Shown here in pieces: positions 9,707 through 18,617 of a stretch of DNA of 64,000 nt. Under the pieces are notes generated by a model. The model did not search any database, was not told where the DNA came from, and was given only the letters and a program-made list of their open reading frames with translations. Origin of the DNA: Campylobacter rectus (GTDB taxonomy: Bacteria; Campylobacterota; Campylobacteria; Campylobacterales; Campylobacteraceae); NCBI RefSeq assembly GCF_004803795.1, contig NZ_CP012543.1, positions 2,046,001-2,110,000 of the forward strand, read 5' to 3'. Each line of letters starts with the position of its first letter. The stretch's first letter is position 1. Position numbers and translations under genes: made by a program.

Positions 9707-9738
9707 CCCCCCCCCCCCTTTTTTTTTTTTAAAAAAAA
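9707..9738. repeat. C12-T12-A8 homopolymer run
   Basis: Twelve C, twelve T and eight A follow each other without interruption. Poly-C/poly-G runs of this length are typical phase-variable sites in campylobacters, but here no real gene spans the tract, so it may be a relic or may act on a promoter. Confidence 0.9.
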
Positions 9739-9796
9739 CAATCCCCCTATTCCCTACGACGTGTGAAGTTGCTGCACTGCGTGTAGGTTTAAATTT

Positions 9797-9908
9797 GACG
9801 CTATCGCGCCGCAAATTTAAATTTACGTTTTCAAGATGCGGGTCTCGGTGACTCAAATTTGCAAATTTGACTTCAAATTTGAACGTAAAAAAATTAAGGC
9901 GAAGTATT
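9797..9908 (+). repeat. Degenerate direct repeat R1, copy 2
   Basis: Second copy of the R1 unit (compare 9246-9353). It contains extra CAAATTTG words and ends in AAGGCGAAGTAT. Confidence 0.55.
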
Positions 9909-9919
9909 TTTTGCGTTTA

Positions 9920-9973
9920 GACGAGGCGGATTTAAATTTTACGACGGGAGCTACCTTGTCGGTAGTGACCGAG
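9920..9973 (+). repeat. Degenerate direct repeat R2, copy 2
   Basis: Second copy of the R2 unit (compare 9601-9653), ending in GGTAGTGACCGAG. Confidence 0.55.
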
Positions 9974-10029
9974 TAAAATTTAGATCTAACGACGTATAAA
10001 CCAAAAAGACAAGCCGCAGCAAGGCAAAT

Positions 10030-12624
10030 TTACAGACGAACTATCTGCGCTCCAAATCCCCCCTGCCCCGCCGGCGCATCAAAAAACTCCTTCACGCTCG
10101 GATGTTCGCGCAAGAAATTTTTGACTGCGTAGGCGAGCTTGCCCGTGCCGATGCCGTGATACACCTGTACCTCGTCAAAGCCCATCACTAGGCTATCTGA
10201 GATAAATTTATCCAGTTTTTGTACCGCTTCGTCCGCGCGCAGGCCGTGTAGATCGAGCGTGACGCTGGCATTTTGCGGCTTTTGCACGCTTAAATTTATG
10301 CCCGATTTTTTCGCGGGTGCTGGCGTTTCGCCGCTGATTTTTAGCTGGTTTATCGGTACGCGCATACTCACGTTATCGGTTTGTATCACGGCATCGTTTT
10401 TGCCGAGGCTTGCTACGACGCCTTTGATCTTGCCGTATTTTACGCGGTCGCCGACTTTTAGCTCGGGCGGAGTGGAGATTTCTGGCTTTTGCACGGCGCG
10501 TTTGGCCTCGTTTGCGCGGTTTAGGGCGCGCTGTTTTTCTTTGGTGTCGTCTAGATTTATCGCTCGCCTAGCCTCGTTTATAGCCTTAAAATACTCCCGC
10601 TCCAGCCGCGTTATTACCTCATGCTGTTCGGCCTCGGCGCGCTCTTTTTGCTCTTTTAAATTTTCGATTAGGGAGTCCAGCTTTTGCTCTTTTTTCTCCG
10701 CGCTTTCGAGCTTTTCTTTGAGTTGCACCTCTAAATTCAGCGTCTTTGTGATGATTTCGTTTAGATTTTCTTTGTCTTCGCCGTAGATTTTTTTCGCCTG
10801 CGCGACCAAATTTGCCGCGATGCCGTATCTAGCCGCGGTCTCAAAGGCGTATGATTTACCGATCGTGCCTTTTAAAAACTCAAATTTAGGCCGAGAGTTT
10901 TCCTCGTCGTAAAGCGCCGCCACAAGCTCGACTTCGGGATTTTTGGCTAGCAACATAGCAAGGCGCTTGTGGTGGGTGGTGATGATCATCTTGATATCCT
11001 GCCCCATCAGCCGCTCGATCATCACGCCGTATAGGCTCGCAGCCTCCTCAAAATCCGTTCCCAGCTCGATCTCATCGACTCCGATGAGCAGATTTTTCTT
11101 CGTAAAAAGCTTGGAAAAATGCACCATACGCCCCGCAAAGGTCGAGATGTCGTTTTTCACGTTTTGCGGATCCTCGATGATGGCGTCAAATTCCTTGAAA
11201 TTTCCGATCTGCGATTTTTGCGCGTTTATGTGCATCGGCAGCAGGTATTTAGCTAGAAAGGCTGCGGCTATGAGAGATTTTAACAGCATCGATTTACCGC
11301 CCGCGTTTACGCCAGTGATCAGTAGCACCTTTTTACTAAAGTCGATGCTGATGCTTTTTGGATTTTTTAGCGCGGGATGGGCGAAATTTGCCAGCTTTAA
11401 ATTTGACCCGCCGCTTGGCAGCACGAACTCAAAATCCGCGCTTTTAGCCGTAAAAACCCGCGCGCAGTAAGCGTCAAATACGTCAAACGCTCCGTTTATA
11501 AATTTTAAAAATAGGAGGCCCTTGTGCATCGCGGAGCTAAAAATTTTGCAGTGTTCGTAGACGATTTCCTCTTTTTTGTCCAGCAGCTCGCTTTGCTCTT
11601 TTTTGAGTTTTTGGATGTTTTCTGGCGCGACATAGAAGTAGCCGCCCGAGCTTCTAGCCACGACCGTGCCCTTTAGCACGTGGTTAAACCCTCCTCGCAC
11701 GAGCAGCGCCTCGACCGAGCTGATATAGTGCACCTGCGTATCGACGAGATAGGGCGCGATAGATTTTGAGTAGATGAGACGGCGCAGATCGGCGTCTATT
11801 TGCGCTCTTTTGGTGCTAAACGCGTCTCTGATACCGCTTAGACGCTCGTCTACTTCGTCTTTTAGCTCGCCGTTTTTATCAAATGAGTTTGCGAGCTTTA
11901 GCATCGGCTGCGGGATCTCGATTTTAGCGAGCCACTCGCCTAGTTTGCCCTCAAATTTGAGCGTTTTTAGGTAGGTAAAATAGCCAATTATCTTAGCAAA
12001 CTCAAAAATCTCGCTCACGTGTAGCGTGGCTTGCTTGCTAAGGCGCATGAGCGCGTCGTCTAGATTTTGGGCCGATGCGGGCGGATCAAACTGCTTTTGC
12101 GAGAGTTCTAAAATTTTCTCATAATGCAGCCTGCTGTCGCCCGCCATAAAAAGCGGCTTAGGGCGCGCTAAAAAGGAGTTAAACCTCTCCATATAGCCTT
12201 GCAGGTCTAAAATTTTTATAAGCCGCTCAAAGCCTTCCGCGTTTGCAAATTCTTTTTGCTCGCGGTGCGCCGCAGCGTCCGAAACATCGCCGTTTCTTTG
12301 CTCGCGCGAGACGTTATTTTCGCGCCCGTTTGCTTCCCAAGCGCCGCCGCTATTTTTATACTCTCCCGCGCGTGGATCAAATTTAGACTCGTAAAACTTG
12401 CCGCTTTTTTGAGCTCTTGGCATCGTATTTTTAAACTCGCCGATGCCGTCGAATTTTGCCTTATTATCGTTTAAATTCGAGCTAAAATTTAAGCGAGTCG
12501 CAAAATTTGAAAAATGGCCGCTTAAATTTGACGTGCCGCGAAGTTCGCCGACGCCGAAAAATCCGTTCGTTCCCAAAAAGTCGCCGCTTTTAGTCAAATT
12601 TTGATTATCTTTAAAATTACGCAA
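10030..12624 (-). CDS. mutS2: MutS2 family ATPase/endonuclease with N-terminal extension
   Basis: MutS2 acts on recombination intermediates or on collided ribosomes rather than in classical mismatch repair. The core begins near residue 128. The ATPase has Walker A ITGVNAGGKSMLL and Walker B LIGVDEIELGTDFEEA, and a long coiled coil follows. A KOW-like segment (LKVGDRVKYGKIKGVV) precedes the C-terminal Smr nuclease domain with LDLHGLRADEA and VYHGIGTGKL. The first 125 residues are an unusual Gly/Ser/Asn/Lys-rich extension not expected in the family. The frame starts with TTG immediately after the upstream stop (TAATTG), with AAAGG nearby; ATG at about 12423 is an alternative start. Overall length 864, longer than usual. 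Confidence 0.88.
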   Translation of the reverse strand: MRNFKDNQNLTKSGDFLGTNGFFGVGELRGTSNLSGHFSNFATRLNFSSNLNDNKAKFDGIGEFKNTMPRAQKSGKFYESKFDPRAGEYKNSGGAWEANGRENNVSREQRNGDVSDAAAHREQKEFANAEGFERLIKILDLQGYMERFNSFLARPKPLFMAGDSRLHYEKILELSQKQFDPPASAQNLDDALMRLSKQATLHVSEIFEFAKIIGYFTYLKTLKFEGKLGEWLAKIEIPQPMLKLANSFDKNGELKDEVDERLSGIRDAFSTKRAQIDADLRRLIYSKSIAPYLVDTQVHYISSVEALLVRGGFNHVLKGTVVARSSGGYFYVAPENIQKLKKEQSELLDKKEEIVYEHCKIFSSAMHKGLLFLKFINGAFDVFDAYCARVFTAKSADFEFVLPSGGSNLKLANFAHPALKNPKSISIDFSKKVLLITGVNAGGKSMLLKSLIAAAFLAKYLLPMHINAQKSQIGNFKEFDAIIEDPQNVKNDISTFAGRMVHFSKLFTKKNLLIGVDEIELGTDFEEAASLYGVMIERLMGQDIKMIITTHHKRLAMLLAKNPEVELVAALYDEENSRPKFEFLKGTIGKSYAFETAARYGIAANLVAQAKKIYGEDKENLNEIITKTLNLEVQLKEKLESAEKKEQKLDSLIENLKEQKERAEAEQHEVITRLEREYFKAINEARRAINLDDTKEKQRALNRANEAKRAVQKPEISTPPELKVGDRVKYGKIKGVVASLGKNDAVIQTDNVSMRVPINQLKISGETPAPAKKSGINLSVQKPQNASVTLDLHGLRADEAVQKLDKFISDSLVMGFDEVQVYHGIGTGKLAYAVKNFLREHPSVKEFFDAPAGQGGFGAQIVRL

Positions 12625-12972
12625 TTATTCGCCTTTAAATTCGCAGCCCTCAAGCGCGATCTTGACGCTGTTTAGCTCCTTTGCCACTCGTTTTGCGACG
12701 AAGGAGGACGTGCCGAACTCGTAGTTAAATTTAGTATTATTTACGTCGAAATTTCCGCATTTTAGGGTTTTGCCTTGGTTAAAAAGCGCGACTAGCTCTA
12801 GCCTCTGGCTTTGCTCGCTTTGCAGGGCGCTCTCGTAAAAATACAGCGCCGCCGCGATGAAAATCGCCGAAAAAGTGATGACAAATTTCGCCTTTTTGCT
12901 CAGCTTCTCGTCGCTCACGCTAAATATCGCGATCGCGGCAAGCACGCCTAAAAGTACGATTATGACCCTCAT
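12625..12972 (-). CDS. Hypothetical small membrane protein
   Basis: A 115-residue protein with two membrane segments (about residues 2-18 and 30-48) and a soluble C-terminal half holding two cysteines. It sits between murC and mutS2: its ATG overlaps the murC stop (ATGA), and its stop touches the mutS2 TTG start. The three genes therefore look like one translationally coupled unit. Family not recognised; a link to the cell wall is only suggested by the neighbour. Confidence 0.75.
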   Translation of the reverse strand: MRVIIVLLGVLAAIAIFSVSDEKLSKKAKFVITFSAIFIAAALYFYESALQSEQSQRLELVALFNQGKTLKCGNFDVNNTKFNYEFGTSSFVAKRVAKELNSVKIALEGCEFKGE

Positions 12973-14489
12973 ACGTCGCCTCTTAGCTGATAGGTGATGT
13001 CGCCCGCGCCAAACCCTATAACCAACCCGTCATCAAGCAGGTTTTTCACGCCGAATTCGTCCGTAAAGACTATCCCCTCGCCTTCGCGCGCGACTTTTTG
13101 CGTCATCACGGGGTTGTAGCGTTTAAACTCCTCTTTTAAATTTATATCTATCGGCGTCTCGCCCGCGGCGTAAACGGGCAGGATAACTAGCTCGTCTATG
13201 CCGTCAAAGCACTCCTTAAAGGCCTCTAAATTTGCGCTTAGGCGCGTAAATCTGTGCGGCTGAAAGATCGCCGTGATCTTTGTGATACCTAGTAGTTTGG
13301 CGTATTCAAAGACCGATTGTAGCGTCGCTTTGATCTCGGTCGGATGGTGGGCGTAGTCGTCGATGAGTACGAATTTGCGGCTAGCGGTTAGGATATCGAA
13401 GCGCTTTTTGATACCTTTAAAATTTAGCAAATTTTGCCTAATTTGCGCCAGAGAGGTTTCATTTAGCGCGGCAAGTATGGCTAGCGACGCGTCCACGGCG
13501 ATATGCTCGCCCATACCCAGCACTTCAAATTTGCCTAAATTTTTTAGATTAAACGCAGTATAAGGCACGAAATCTCGCACAATCATACTAAGCTCGGTAA
13601 TATCGGTGCTCGGATAAAGGCGCACGGCATCGAGCTTTAGCGTGCCTAAAAACTCGTCCTCGGCGTTTATCACGCGCACCTTGGCTCGCTCCAAAAAACC
13701 TCGATACGCCGCGTGAAATTTCTCCAAATCATAGCCGTAATGCTCCATGTGCTCGGGCTCGGCGTTGGTTACGACGGCTAGATACGGGTTTGAGTTTAGA
13801 AAACTGCTGTCGCTCTCGTCGGCTTCGAAAATGACGTTGTCGCAGGGCTCGTATTTCATATTTGAGCCAAACTGCTTGGCGATCGCACCGATGATGACCG
13901 AGCCCTCCACGAGGCTAGAGAGCATCGCCGAGGTCGTACTTTTGCCGTGCGCGCCCGCTACAGAAAACACGCGCTTACCTTCAAGCACCATCGGCAGAGC
14001 CTCTTTGCGCGATAGGCACTGCAGCCCTTTGCTTCGCGCTTCGACGAGCTCGATGTTGTCAGGCTTTATCGCGGCCGAGTAGATGACGAAGTCCTGATCT
14101 TTGATCGCGGCTTTGCTATGCGGCGTGATGACGTCGATACCCTGCGCGGCTAGCTCGCGCGTAGTTGGACTCTCCTTGATGTCGCTACCGCTGATGATGA
14201 AACCCTTTTCGTGCAAAAACCGCGCGATCGCCGAGATGCCGATACCGCCGATACCGATGAAATGGACCTTTTTACGCTCGGCGATTCGCTCCTTTGCGCG
14301 GTCTCTTTCATCGATGCGAGCCGTTTGCCCGTTTAAATTTGAGTGCGCCCAATTTTCTCTGCTTAGATTTGCGCGCTCTAAATTTCCTTGCGCTAAAGTT
14401 TCGCTCTGCAAATTTGACGCGCCGCCAGCTTCTGTCGTGCGGTAAAGCCCGCTTGCTTGATTAAAATTTCCTTGTTTTAAATTTTCCAC
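12969..14489 (-). CDS. murC: UDP-N-acetylmuramate--L-alanine ligase with N-terminal extension
   Basis: Adds the first amino acid, L-alanine, to UDP-MurNAc in peptidoglycan synthesis, using ATP in the cytoplasm. Core motifs are KKVHFIGIGGIGISAIARF (nucleotide fold, about residue 73), VAGAHGKSTTSAM (ATP loop), FEADESDSSF and IDDYAHHPTEIKATL. About 70 residues precede the normal MurC start. This extension is rich in Asn, Gln, Gly and Ser and is encoded by AAATTT-rich DNA. The only supported start is GTG at 14489, with AAGGA eight bases before it. No ATG, GTG or TTG with a ribosome site occurs closer to the core. The extension is therefore probably translated. Confidence 0.95.
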   Translation of the reverse strand: MENLKQGNFNQASGLYRTTEAGGASNLQSETLAQGNLERANLSRENWAHSNLNGQTARIDERDRAKERIAERKKVHFIGIGGIGISAIARFLHEKGFIISGSDIKESPTTRELAAQGIDVITPHSKAAIKDQDFVIYSAAIKPDNIELVEARSKGLQCLSRKEALPMVLEGKRVFSVAGAHGKSTTSAMLSSLVEGSVIIGAIAKQFGSNMKYEPCDNVIFEADESDSSFLNSNPYLAVVTNAEPEHMEHYGYDLEKFHAAYRGFLERAKVRVINAEDEFLGTLKLDAVRLYPSTDITELSMIVRDFVPYTAFNLKNLGKFEVLGMGEHIAVDASLAILAALNETSLAQIRQNLLNFKGIKKRFDILTASRKFVLIDDYAHHPTEIKATLQSVFEYAKLLGITKITAIFQPHRFTRLSANLEAFKECFDGIDELVILPVYAAGETPIDINLKEEFKRYNPVMTQKVAREGEGIVFTDEFGVKNLLDDGLVIGFGAGDITYQLRGDV

Positions 14490-14522
14490 TCGTTTTCCTT
14501 ATAAATTCCTAAGATAAATACG

Positions 14523-14744
14523 CTATTGATACGACACGACGCAGCCTTTACGTATCCGATCTCGCGCGTTTTCGTCGTTAAATTTGACGCTTTTGCGGCA
14601 AGCGTAAGGCATAAAAGCCCGGCCGCCTACTTTAAACAAATTTATCCGCAAATTTACCGCCTTTAACGAGCTATCAAAGCCCATAAAGCGCTTAACATCG
14701 TTTGCTCGATCTATCAGCTTTTTATTCCTCGATCCTTTGCCCAA
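14523..14744 (-). CDS. Doubtful small basic ORF upstream of murC
   Basis: A 73-residue basic frame with a TTG start and four cysteines or aromatic clusters, but no recognised family. Codon use is plausible (sense in FMGFDSSLKAVNLRINLF). Further upstream on the same strand, other frames give protein-like pieces (ENEFNEECAIKLHLHV and FEAKRVTELIGQEEFGQRIE) separated by shifts. The whole 14523-14995 stretch may thus be one decayed gene. It lies 33 bp before murC. Confidence 0.3.
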   Translation of the reverse strand: MGKGSRNKKLIDRANDVKRFMGFDSSLKAVNLRINLFKVGGRAFMPYACRKSVKFNDENARDRIRKGCVVSYQ

Positions 14745-15464
14745 ACTCCTCTTGGCCGATTAGCTCGGTTACTCGCTTCGCCTCAAACGTGCAAATGAAG
14801 CTTTATGGCACATTCCTCGTTAAATTCGTTTTCTTTATTTTGAGCAGGATTTCCGGACTCGCCGAGTCGTCCGCCGCGATGCCGCTCCGCGCGACTCGCA
14901 CGCGCTCGCTAAACTTCACTTCGTCGCTAAAAGCCCTAAAATCACTCTCGCTTGAAACGCATTATATCGATCTTTTCGTCTAGTCTGCGCGCCAAATCCT
15001 TCGCAAAACTCGCCGCCTATTCTAACGATTATGCTCAAAGCTTGCATTTTTTCTTTAAATTTATTAGCCCGATTTTAGCGAAAATGAAATTTTGAGATGC
15101 TGAAAAAAGCGAAATTTGTGCGGATATGAGCTGTTTTATTATAGTACCTAGAACATACGCAAATGCAAATTTCGGGTTCAAATTTAACCGCTTATAACAG
15201 TAACAAAATCGCTTAAATTCGTATCATTTCGCAACACGCACGCAAAAATCAGCTCGGATAGAAAAATTTGAGCGAAAATTAGGCAAAATTTATAAAAATT
15301 TAAAACGTTAGCGAGAGTATTTTCGCTTTTTTCGCCTATAAAAACAGCCTGCGCTACCGAGTATCCGAGCTAAATTTACTCGCGCTAAAGCAAGCAAAGC
15401 CGAACAAAAAGCGGCAAACGCTCGGCGTCGATGCGAAAATTTAATCAAGAATAAAACTAAAAAT
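14745..15464. other. Intergenic region between murC side and gpmI
   Basis: Contains the possible decayed frame noted above (to about 14995). After that it is AT-rich DNA with several AAATTT and CAAATTT words. No RNA gene or clean terminator is recognised. Confidence 0.5.
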
Positions 15465-16943
15465 TTAAAACAGCGCCTCGTCCATTTCGGCGGGTTTTTC
15501 GATACCCATCAGCGTCAAAACGCTCGCGGCGATATTGTTTAGACCGCCGGGCTTTACCGCCTTTACGCCCTCGCCCATCACGAAGCAAAATACGTCAAAA
15601 GTCGTGTGGTTGGTTAGCAAATTACCCTGCGCATCCTTCATCTGCTCGCAGTTGCCGTGGTCGCTCGTGATGATTAGCGCGTAGTTTTTCTCCTTGGCCT
15701 TTGCCACGATGCGTCCCAGCGCCGCATCCACGGCCTCGACCGCCTTTACCGCCGCGTCAAATTCGCCCGTGTGCCCGACCATATCGCCGTTTGCGAAATT
15801 TACCACGATAAGATCCTGCCCGTCCTCCATACCTTTTAGCACCGCCTCGCACACGGCCTGCGCACTCATTTCGGGCTTTTCGTCGTAGGTTTTGACCTTA
15901 GGGCTTGGTACCAGCACCCTCGTTTCGTTTTCGGCAAGCTCCTCGACGCCGCCGTTAAAGAAAAACGTCACGTGCGCGTATTTCTCGGTCTCGGCGGTAT
16001 GCAGCTGCGTTAGGCCCGCGTTTGCGACGACTTCGGCAAGGGTATTTTTTAGCTTTTCGTTTTCAAATAATACCGGAAAGGCGAAATTTGCGTCATACTC
16101 GGTCATCGTGATTAGATTTTTGACGACGAACGGGCGCGCGAATTCGCTAAAATTTTCATCGCCCAAAGCCGCCGCGATCTCGCGCACACGGTCGTTTCTA
16201 AAATTTATAAATATCACGCCGTCGTTTTCGCCTATCCCCTCAAAGCCGCCAAAGCTAGCCGGCACGATAAACTCGTCCGTCACGCCCGCCTCGTAGCTTT
16301 GCATGACGTATTCTAGCGGCGATATGGTTTGCGCATTTTCTCCACGGGTCATCGCGTCGTAGGCCGTTTTTACGCGCTCCCAGCGCTTGTCGCGGTCCAT
16401 CGCGTAAAATCTACCGCTAACGCTAGCCAGCCTAAAGCCTCCGCTTTGCGCCTTTTCTAGCAATGATTTGATAAAAGCCAGCCCGCTTTTGGGCCCCACG
16501 TCACGACCGTCGGTTATCGCGTGAGCGCACACCTCGCAGCCGTTTGCGACCGCAAGAGAGCACATCGCGTCAAAGTGGCTCAGGTGCGAGTGCACGCCGC
16601 CGTCGCTGTAAAGCCCGACGACGTGGACGCGTTTGCAGGTTTTAAACAAATTTAAAAGCTTTTCGCTTTTAGCTAGCGAGCCGTTTTCAAAACCGAGCGA
16701 AATTTTTACCAAATTTTGATACAAAACACGCCCGCTGCCGATACACATATGCCCGACCTCGCTGTTTCCCATCTGTCCGTCGGGCAGACCGACCGCTAGG
16801 CCCGAGGTTTTTATGAGCGCGTTTGGCACGTTTTTAAACAACCGGTCGTAAGTGGGTTTTTTTGCCGCTGCAAATGCGTTAAATTCGCTACTTTCGTTAT
16901 ATCCGATGCCGTCAGTTATCACTAAAACCGTTTTTTGCGCCAT
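15465..16943 (-). CDS. gpmI: 2,3-bisphosphoglycerate-independent phosphoglycerate mutase
   Basis: Interconverts 3- and 2-phosphoglycerate in glycolysis/gluconeogenesis, using two Mn ions and a phosphoserine. The 492-residue protein has the family pattern: VLVITDGIGYN (metal Asp) at the start, the catalytic serine in GQMGNSEVGHM (about Ser62), HAITDGRDVGP, SGRFYAMDRD and the C-terminal metal site in TSDHGNCEQM and TNHTTFDV. Start ATG at 16943. It is divergent from mraY with an 80-bp shared promoter region, the same neighbour as in C. jejuni. Confidence 0.96.
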   Translation of the reverse strand: MAQKTVLVITDGIGYNESSEFNAFAAAKKPTYDRLFKNVPNALIKTSGLAVGLPDGQMGNSEVGHMCIGSGRVLYQNLVKISLGFENGSLAKSEKLLNLFKTCKRVHVVGLYSDGGVHSHLSHFDAMCSLAVANGCEVCAHAITDGRDVGPKSGLAFIKSLLEKAQSGGFRLASVSGRFYAMDRDKRWERVKTAYDAMTRGENAQTISPLEYVMQSYEAGVTDEFIVPASFGGFEGIGENDGVIFINFRNDRVREIAAALGDENFSEFARPFVVKNLITMTEYDANFAFPVLFENEKLKNTLAEVVANAGLTQLHTAETEKYAHVTFFFNGGVEELAENETRVLVPSPKVKTYDEKPEMSAQAVCEAVLKGMEDGQDLIVVNFANGDMVGHTGEFDAAVKAVEAVDAALGRIVAKAKEKNYALIITSDHGNCEQMKDAQGNLLTNHTTFDVFCFVMGEGVKAVKPGGLNNIAASVLTLMGIEKPAEMDEALF

Positions 16944-16985
16944 TTTTAAATTTTCGCCTTAAATTTAGATGTTTTTTAACGGCAT

Positions 16986-16991
16986 TATACT
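16986..16991 (+). promoter_or_regulatory. Candidate -10 box for mraY
   Basis: TATACT in the gpmI-mraY divergent gap, 31 bp before the mraY ATG. The surrounding T-rich DNA fits the sigma-70 promoters of campylobacters, which often lack a -35 box. Confidence 0.4.
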
Positions 16992-17022
16992 AAAATTAGT
17001 TTTTTAAAAAATAAAGGCCTCT

Positions 17023-18087
17023 ATGTTTTACTATATTTATGAACTGTTAAATTTTAATATCTTTCAATACATCACCGTTCGCGCGGGCTTTTCGTTCTTT
17101 ATCGCATTTTGCTTGACCGTTTGGGCGCTGCCTAAATTTATCGCGTGGGCAAAGGCCAAAAACGCCGCCCAGCCCATCTACGAGCTAGCTCCGCAAACGC
17201 ACCAAAAAAAGGCCAAAACGCCGACGATGGGCGGGCTGGTTTTTATCGGAGCGGCACTTGTTGCGAGCGTGATCTGCGCGCGTTTGGACAATCTTTTCGT
17301 TTTCGCTTCTCTGATCTGCCTCGCAGGCTTTACGGCGCTTGGGTTTAAAGACGACTTTCGCAAAATCTCAGGCGGCAAAAACCATGACGGACTAAGCCCT
17401 AGAGCCAAGCTTGCGGTGCAAATTTTAATCGCTCTTGTCGTTTCGGCGTTGCTGTATTTGCAAGGCGAGCTAGGGAGCAAATTTTATCTACCGTTTTATA
17501 AATTTCCCGTGCTTGATCTAGGCGTTTTTGCGGTGGCTTTTTGGACGCTCGTCATCGTCGCGGCCTCAAACGCGGTAAATTTAACCGACGGCCTAGACGG
17601 GCTAGCTACGGTGCCTGCGGTGTTTTCGCTGCTGACTCTGGGCGTATTTGCATACATCTGCGGACACGCGGTATTTAGCTCGTATTTACTTTTACCAAAG
17701 ATTGCCGGAGTTGGCGAGACGGTCGTCGTGGCCGCCGCGCTGATCGGCTCGCTGATGGGATTTTTGTGGTTTAACTGCCACCCGGCCGAGGTTTTTATGG
17801 GCGATAGCGGAAGCCTAAGCGTGGGCGCATACATCGGCCTTATGGGCGTGATGACGAAAAACGAAATCCTGCTCGTCATCATCGGCTTCGTCTTTGTTAT
17901 GGAAACTCTAAGCGTGATTTTGCAGGTCGGAAGCTTTAAAATTCTTAAAAAGAGAATTTTTCTCATGGCGCCGATACATCATCATTTCGAGATAAAAGGC
18001 TGGGTGGAAAATAAGATCATCGTGAGATTTTGGCTCATTGCTATCTTGGCAAATTTGATCGCCCTGACCGCGCTAAAAATCAGGTAA
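17023..18087 (+). CDS. mraY: Phospho-N-acetylmuramoyl-pentapeptide transferase
   Basis: Integral membrane enzyme that moves the MurNAc-pentapeptide from UDP to undecaprenyl phosphate, forming lipid I. The 354-residue protein has about ten membrane helices. Key motifs are KAKTPTMGG (about residues 64-72), the aspartate pair in LGFKDDF (about 114-120), [13 protein letters not shown] (about 184-196), MGDSGSL (about 260-266) and the histidine loop MAPIHHHFE (about 315-323). AAAGGCC precedes the ATG. The next gene begins 5 bp after its stop, and murD follows, so this is a peptidoglycan precursor unit. Confidence 0.97.
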   Translation: MFYYIYELLNFNIFQYITVRAGFSFFIAFCLTVWALPKFIAWAKAKNAAQPIYELAPQTHQKKAKTPTMGGLVFIGAALVASVICARLDNLFVFASLICLAGFTALGFKDDFRKISGGKNHDGLSPRAKLAVQILIALVVSALLYLQGELGSKFYLPFYKFPVLDLGVFAVAFWTLVIVAASNAVNLTDGLDGLATVPAVFSLLTLGVFAYICGHAVFSSYLLLPKIAGVGETVVVAAALIGSLMGFLWFNCHPAEVFMGDSGSLSVGAYIGLMGVMTKNEILLVIIGFVFVMETLSVILQVGSFKILKKRIFLMAPIHHHFEIKGWVENKIIVRFWLIAILANLIALTALKIR

Positions 18088-18092
18088 ATTTG

Positions 18093-18617
18093 ATGCGAGT
18101 GCAGATTATGCCCGACTTTGAAACGGCGCGCGAAAGATACGGCGAAATTTTAAGGCAAATTTTAGCTTACGCCGACTACTGTGACGCAAACGGCGATGAG
18201 GACGGCGCAAAATACCGCGAGCTGGAAGATGCGCTTCACAAAATCACGGGCAAAGATATGAGTAAATTTAACCTGCGGGAATGGTGGGAAGCGGACGGCG
18301 CGGAAAATTTGGCTTTTGATATCGCGCTACCCGAGCCAAATTTGGTGCCTGATATCACAAGGGACGAACTGCGCGAGATCGTAGAGCGGATGAGTACTTT
18401 TGAGCCGCACGAGACGGGAGACGAGTTTTTGGACGCTTTTTGGTATCGTCCTAATTTTGCCGTAGAGGGCGGATATTTCACCGAGTTTTTAAGGCTAAAT
18501 TTTAAGGATACTTACGATCCGCGGCTTTTTGAAAGATGCGAGCAAAACGGCGAAATAACCGAGCTTGGCGCCGATGAGATAACGCAAATTTTATGGGGCG
18601 AAAGGGGAGATAGATGA
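18093..18617 (+). CDS. Conserved hypothetical protein between mraY and murD
   Basis: A 174-residue acidic soluble protein with no membrane segment or known motif. An upstream in-frame ATG lies inside mraY; the start at 18093 is preferred because it follows the mraY stop by 5 bp. ATG at 18108 is also possible. The end overlaps the murD start by 4 bp (ATGA), so it is coupled to cell-wall genes. The helical, Asp/Glu-rich N-terminus (ERYGEILRQILAYADY) looks like a small regulatory or chaperone-like domain, but I assign no function. Confidence 0.75.
   Translation: MRVQIMPDFETARERYGEILRQILAYADYCDANGDEDGAKYRELEDALHKITGKDMSKFNLREWWEADGAENLAFDIALPEPNLVPDITRDELREIVERMSTFEPHETGDEFLDAFWYRPNFAVEGGYFTEFLRLNFKDTYDPRLFERCEQNGEITELGADEITQILWGERGDR

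Larger units (their letters stand above)
8564..10029. other. Gene-free 1.5 kb block of hairpins and degenerate repeats
   Basis: No convincing gene on either strand; all open frames are short and low in codon quality. What is present: hairpin-bearing repeat copies (listed separately), a C12-T12-A8 run, and two diverged direct-repeat pairs at 9246-9353/9797-9908 and 9601-9653/9920-9973. Three copies of a TCTGCTTGCAG block lie near 8934, 9080 and 9551. Pieces of this DNA reappear inside the IS elements at 22.2-25.9 kb, so it behaves like a graveyard or source of small mobile inserts. Confidence 0.6.
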
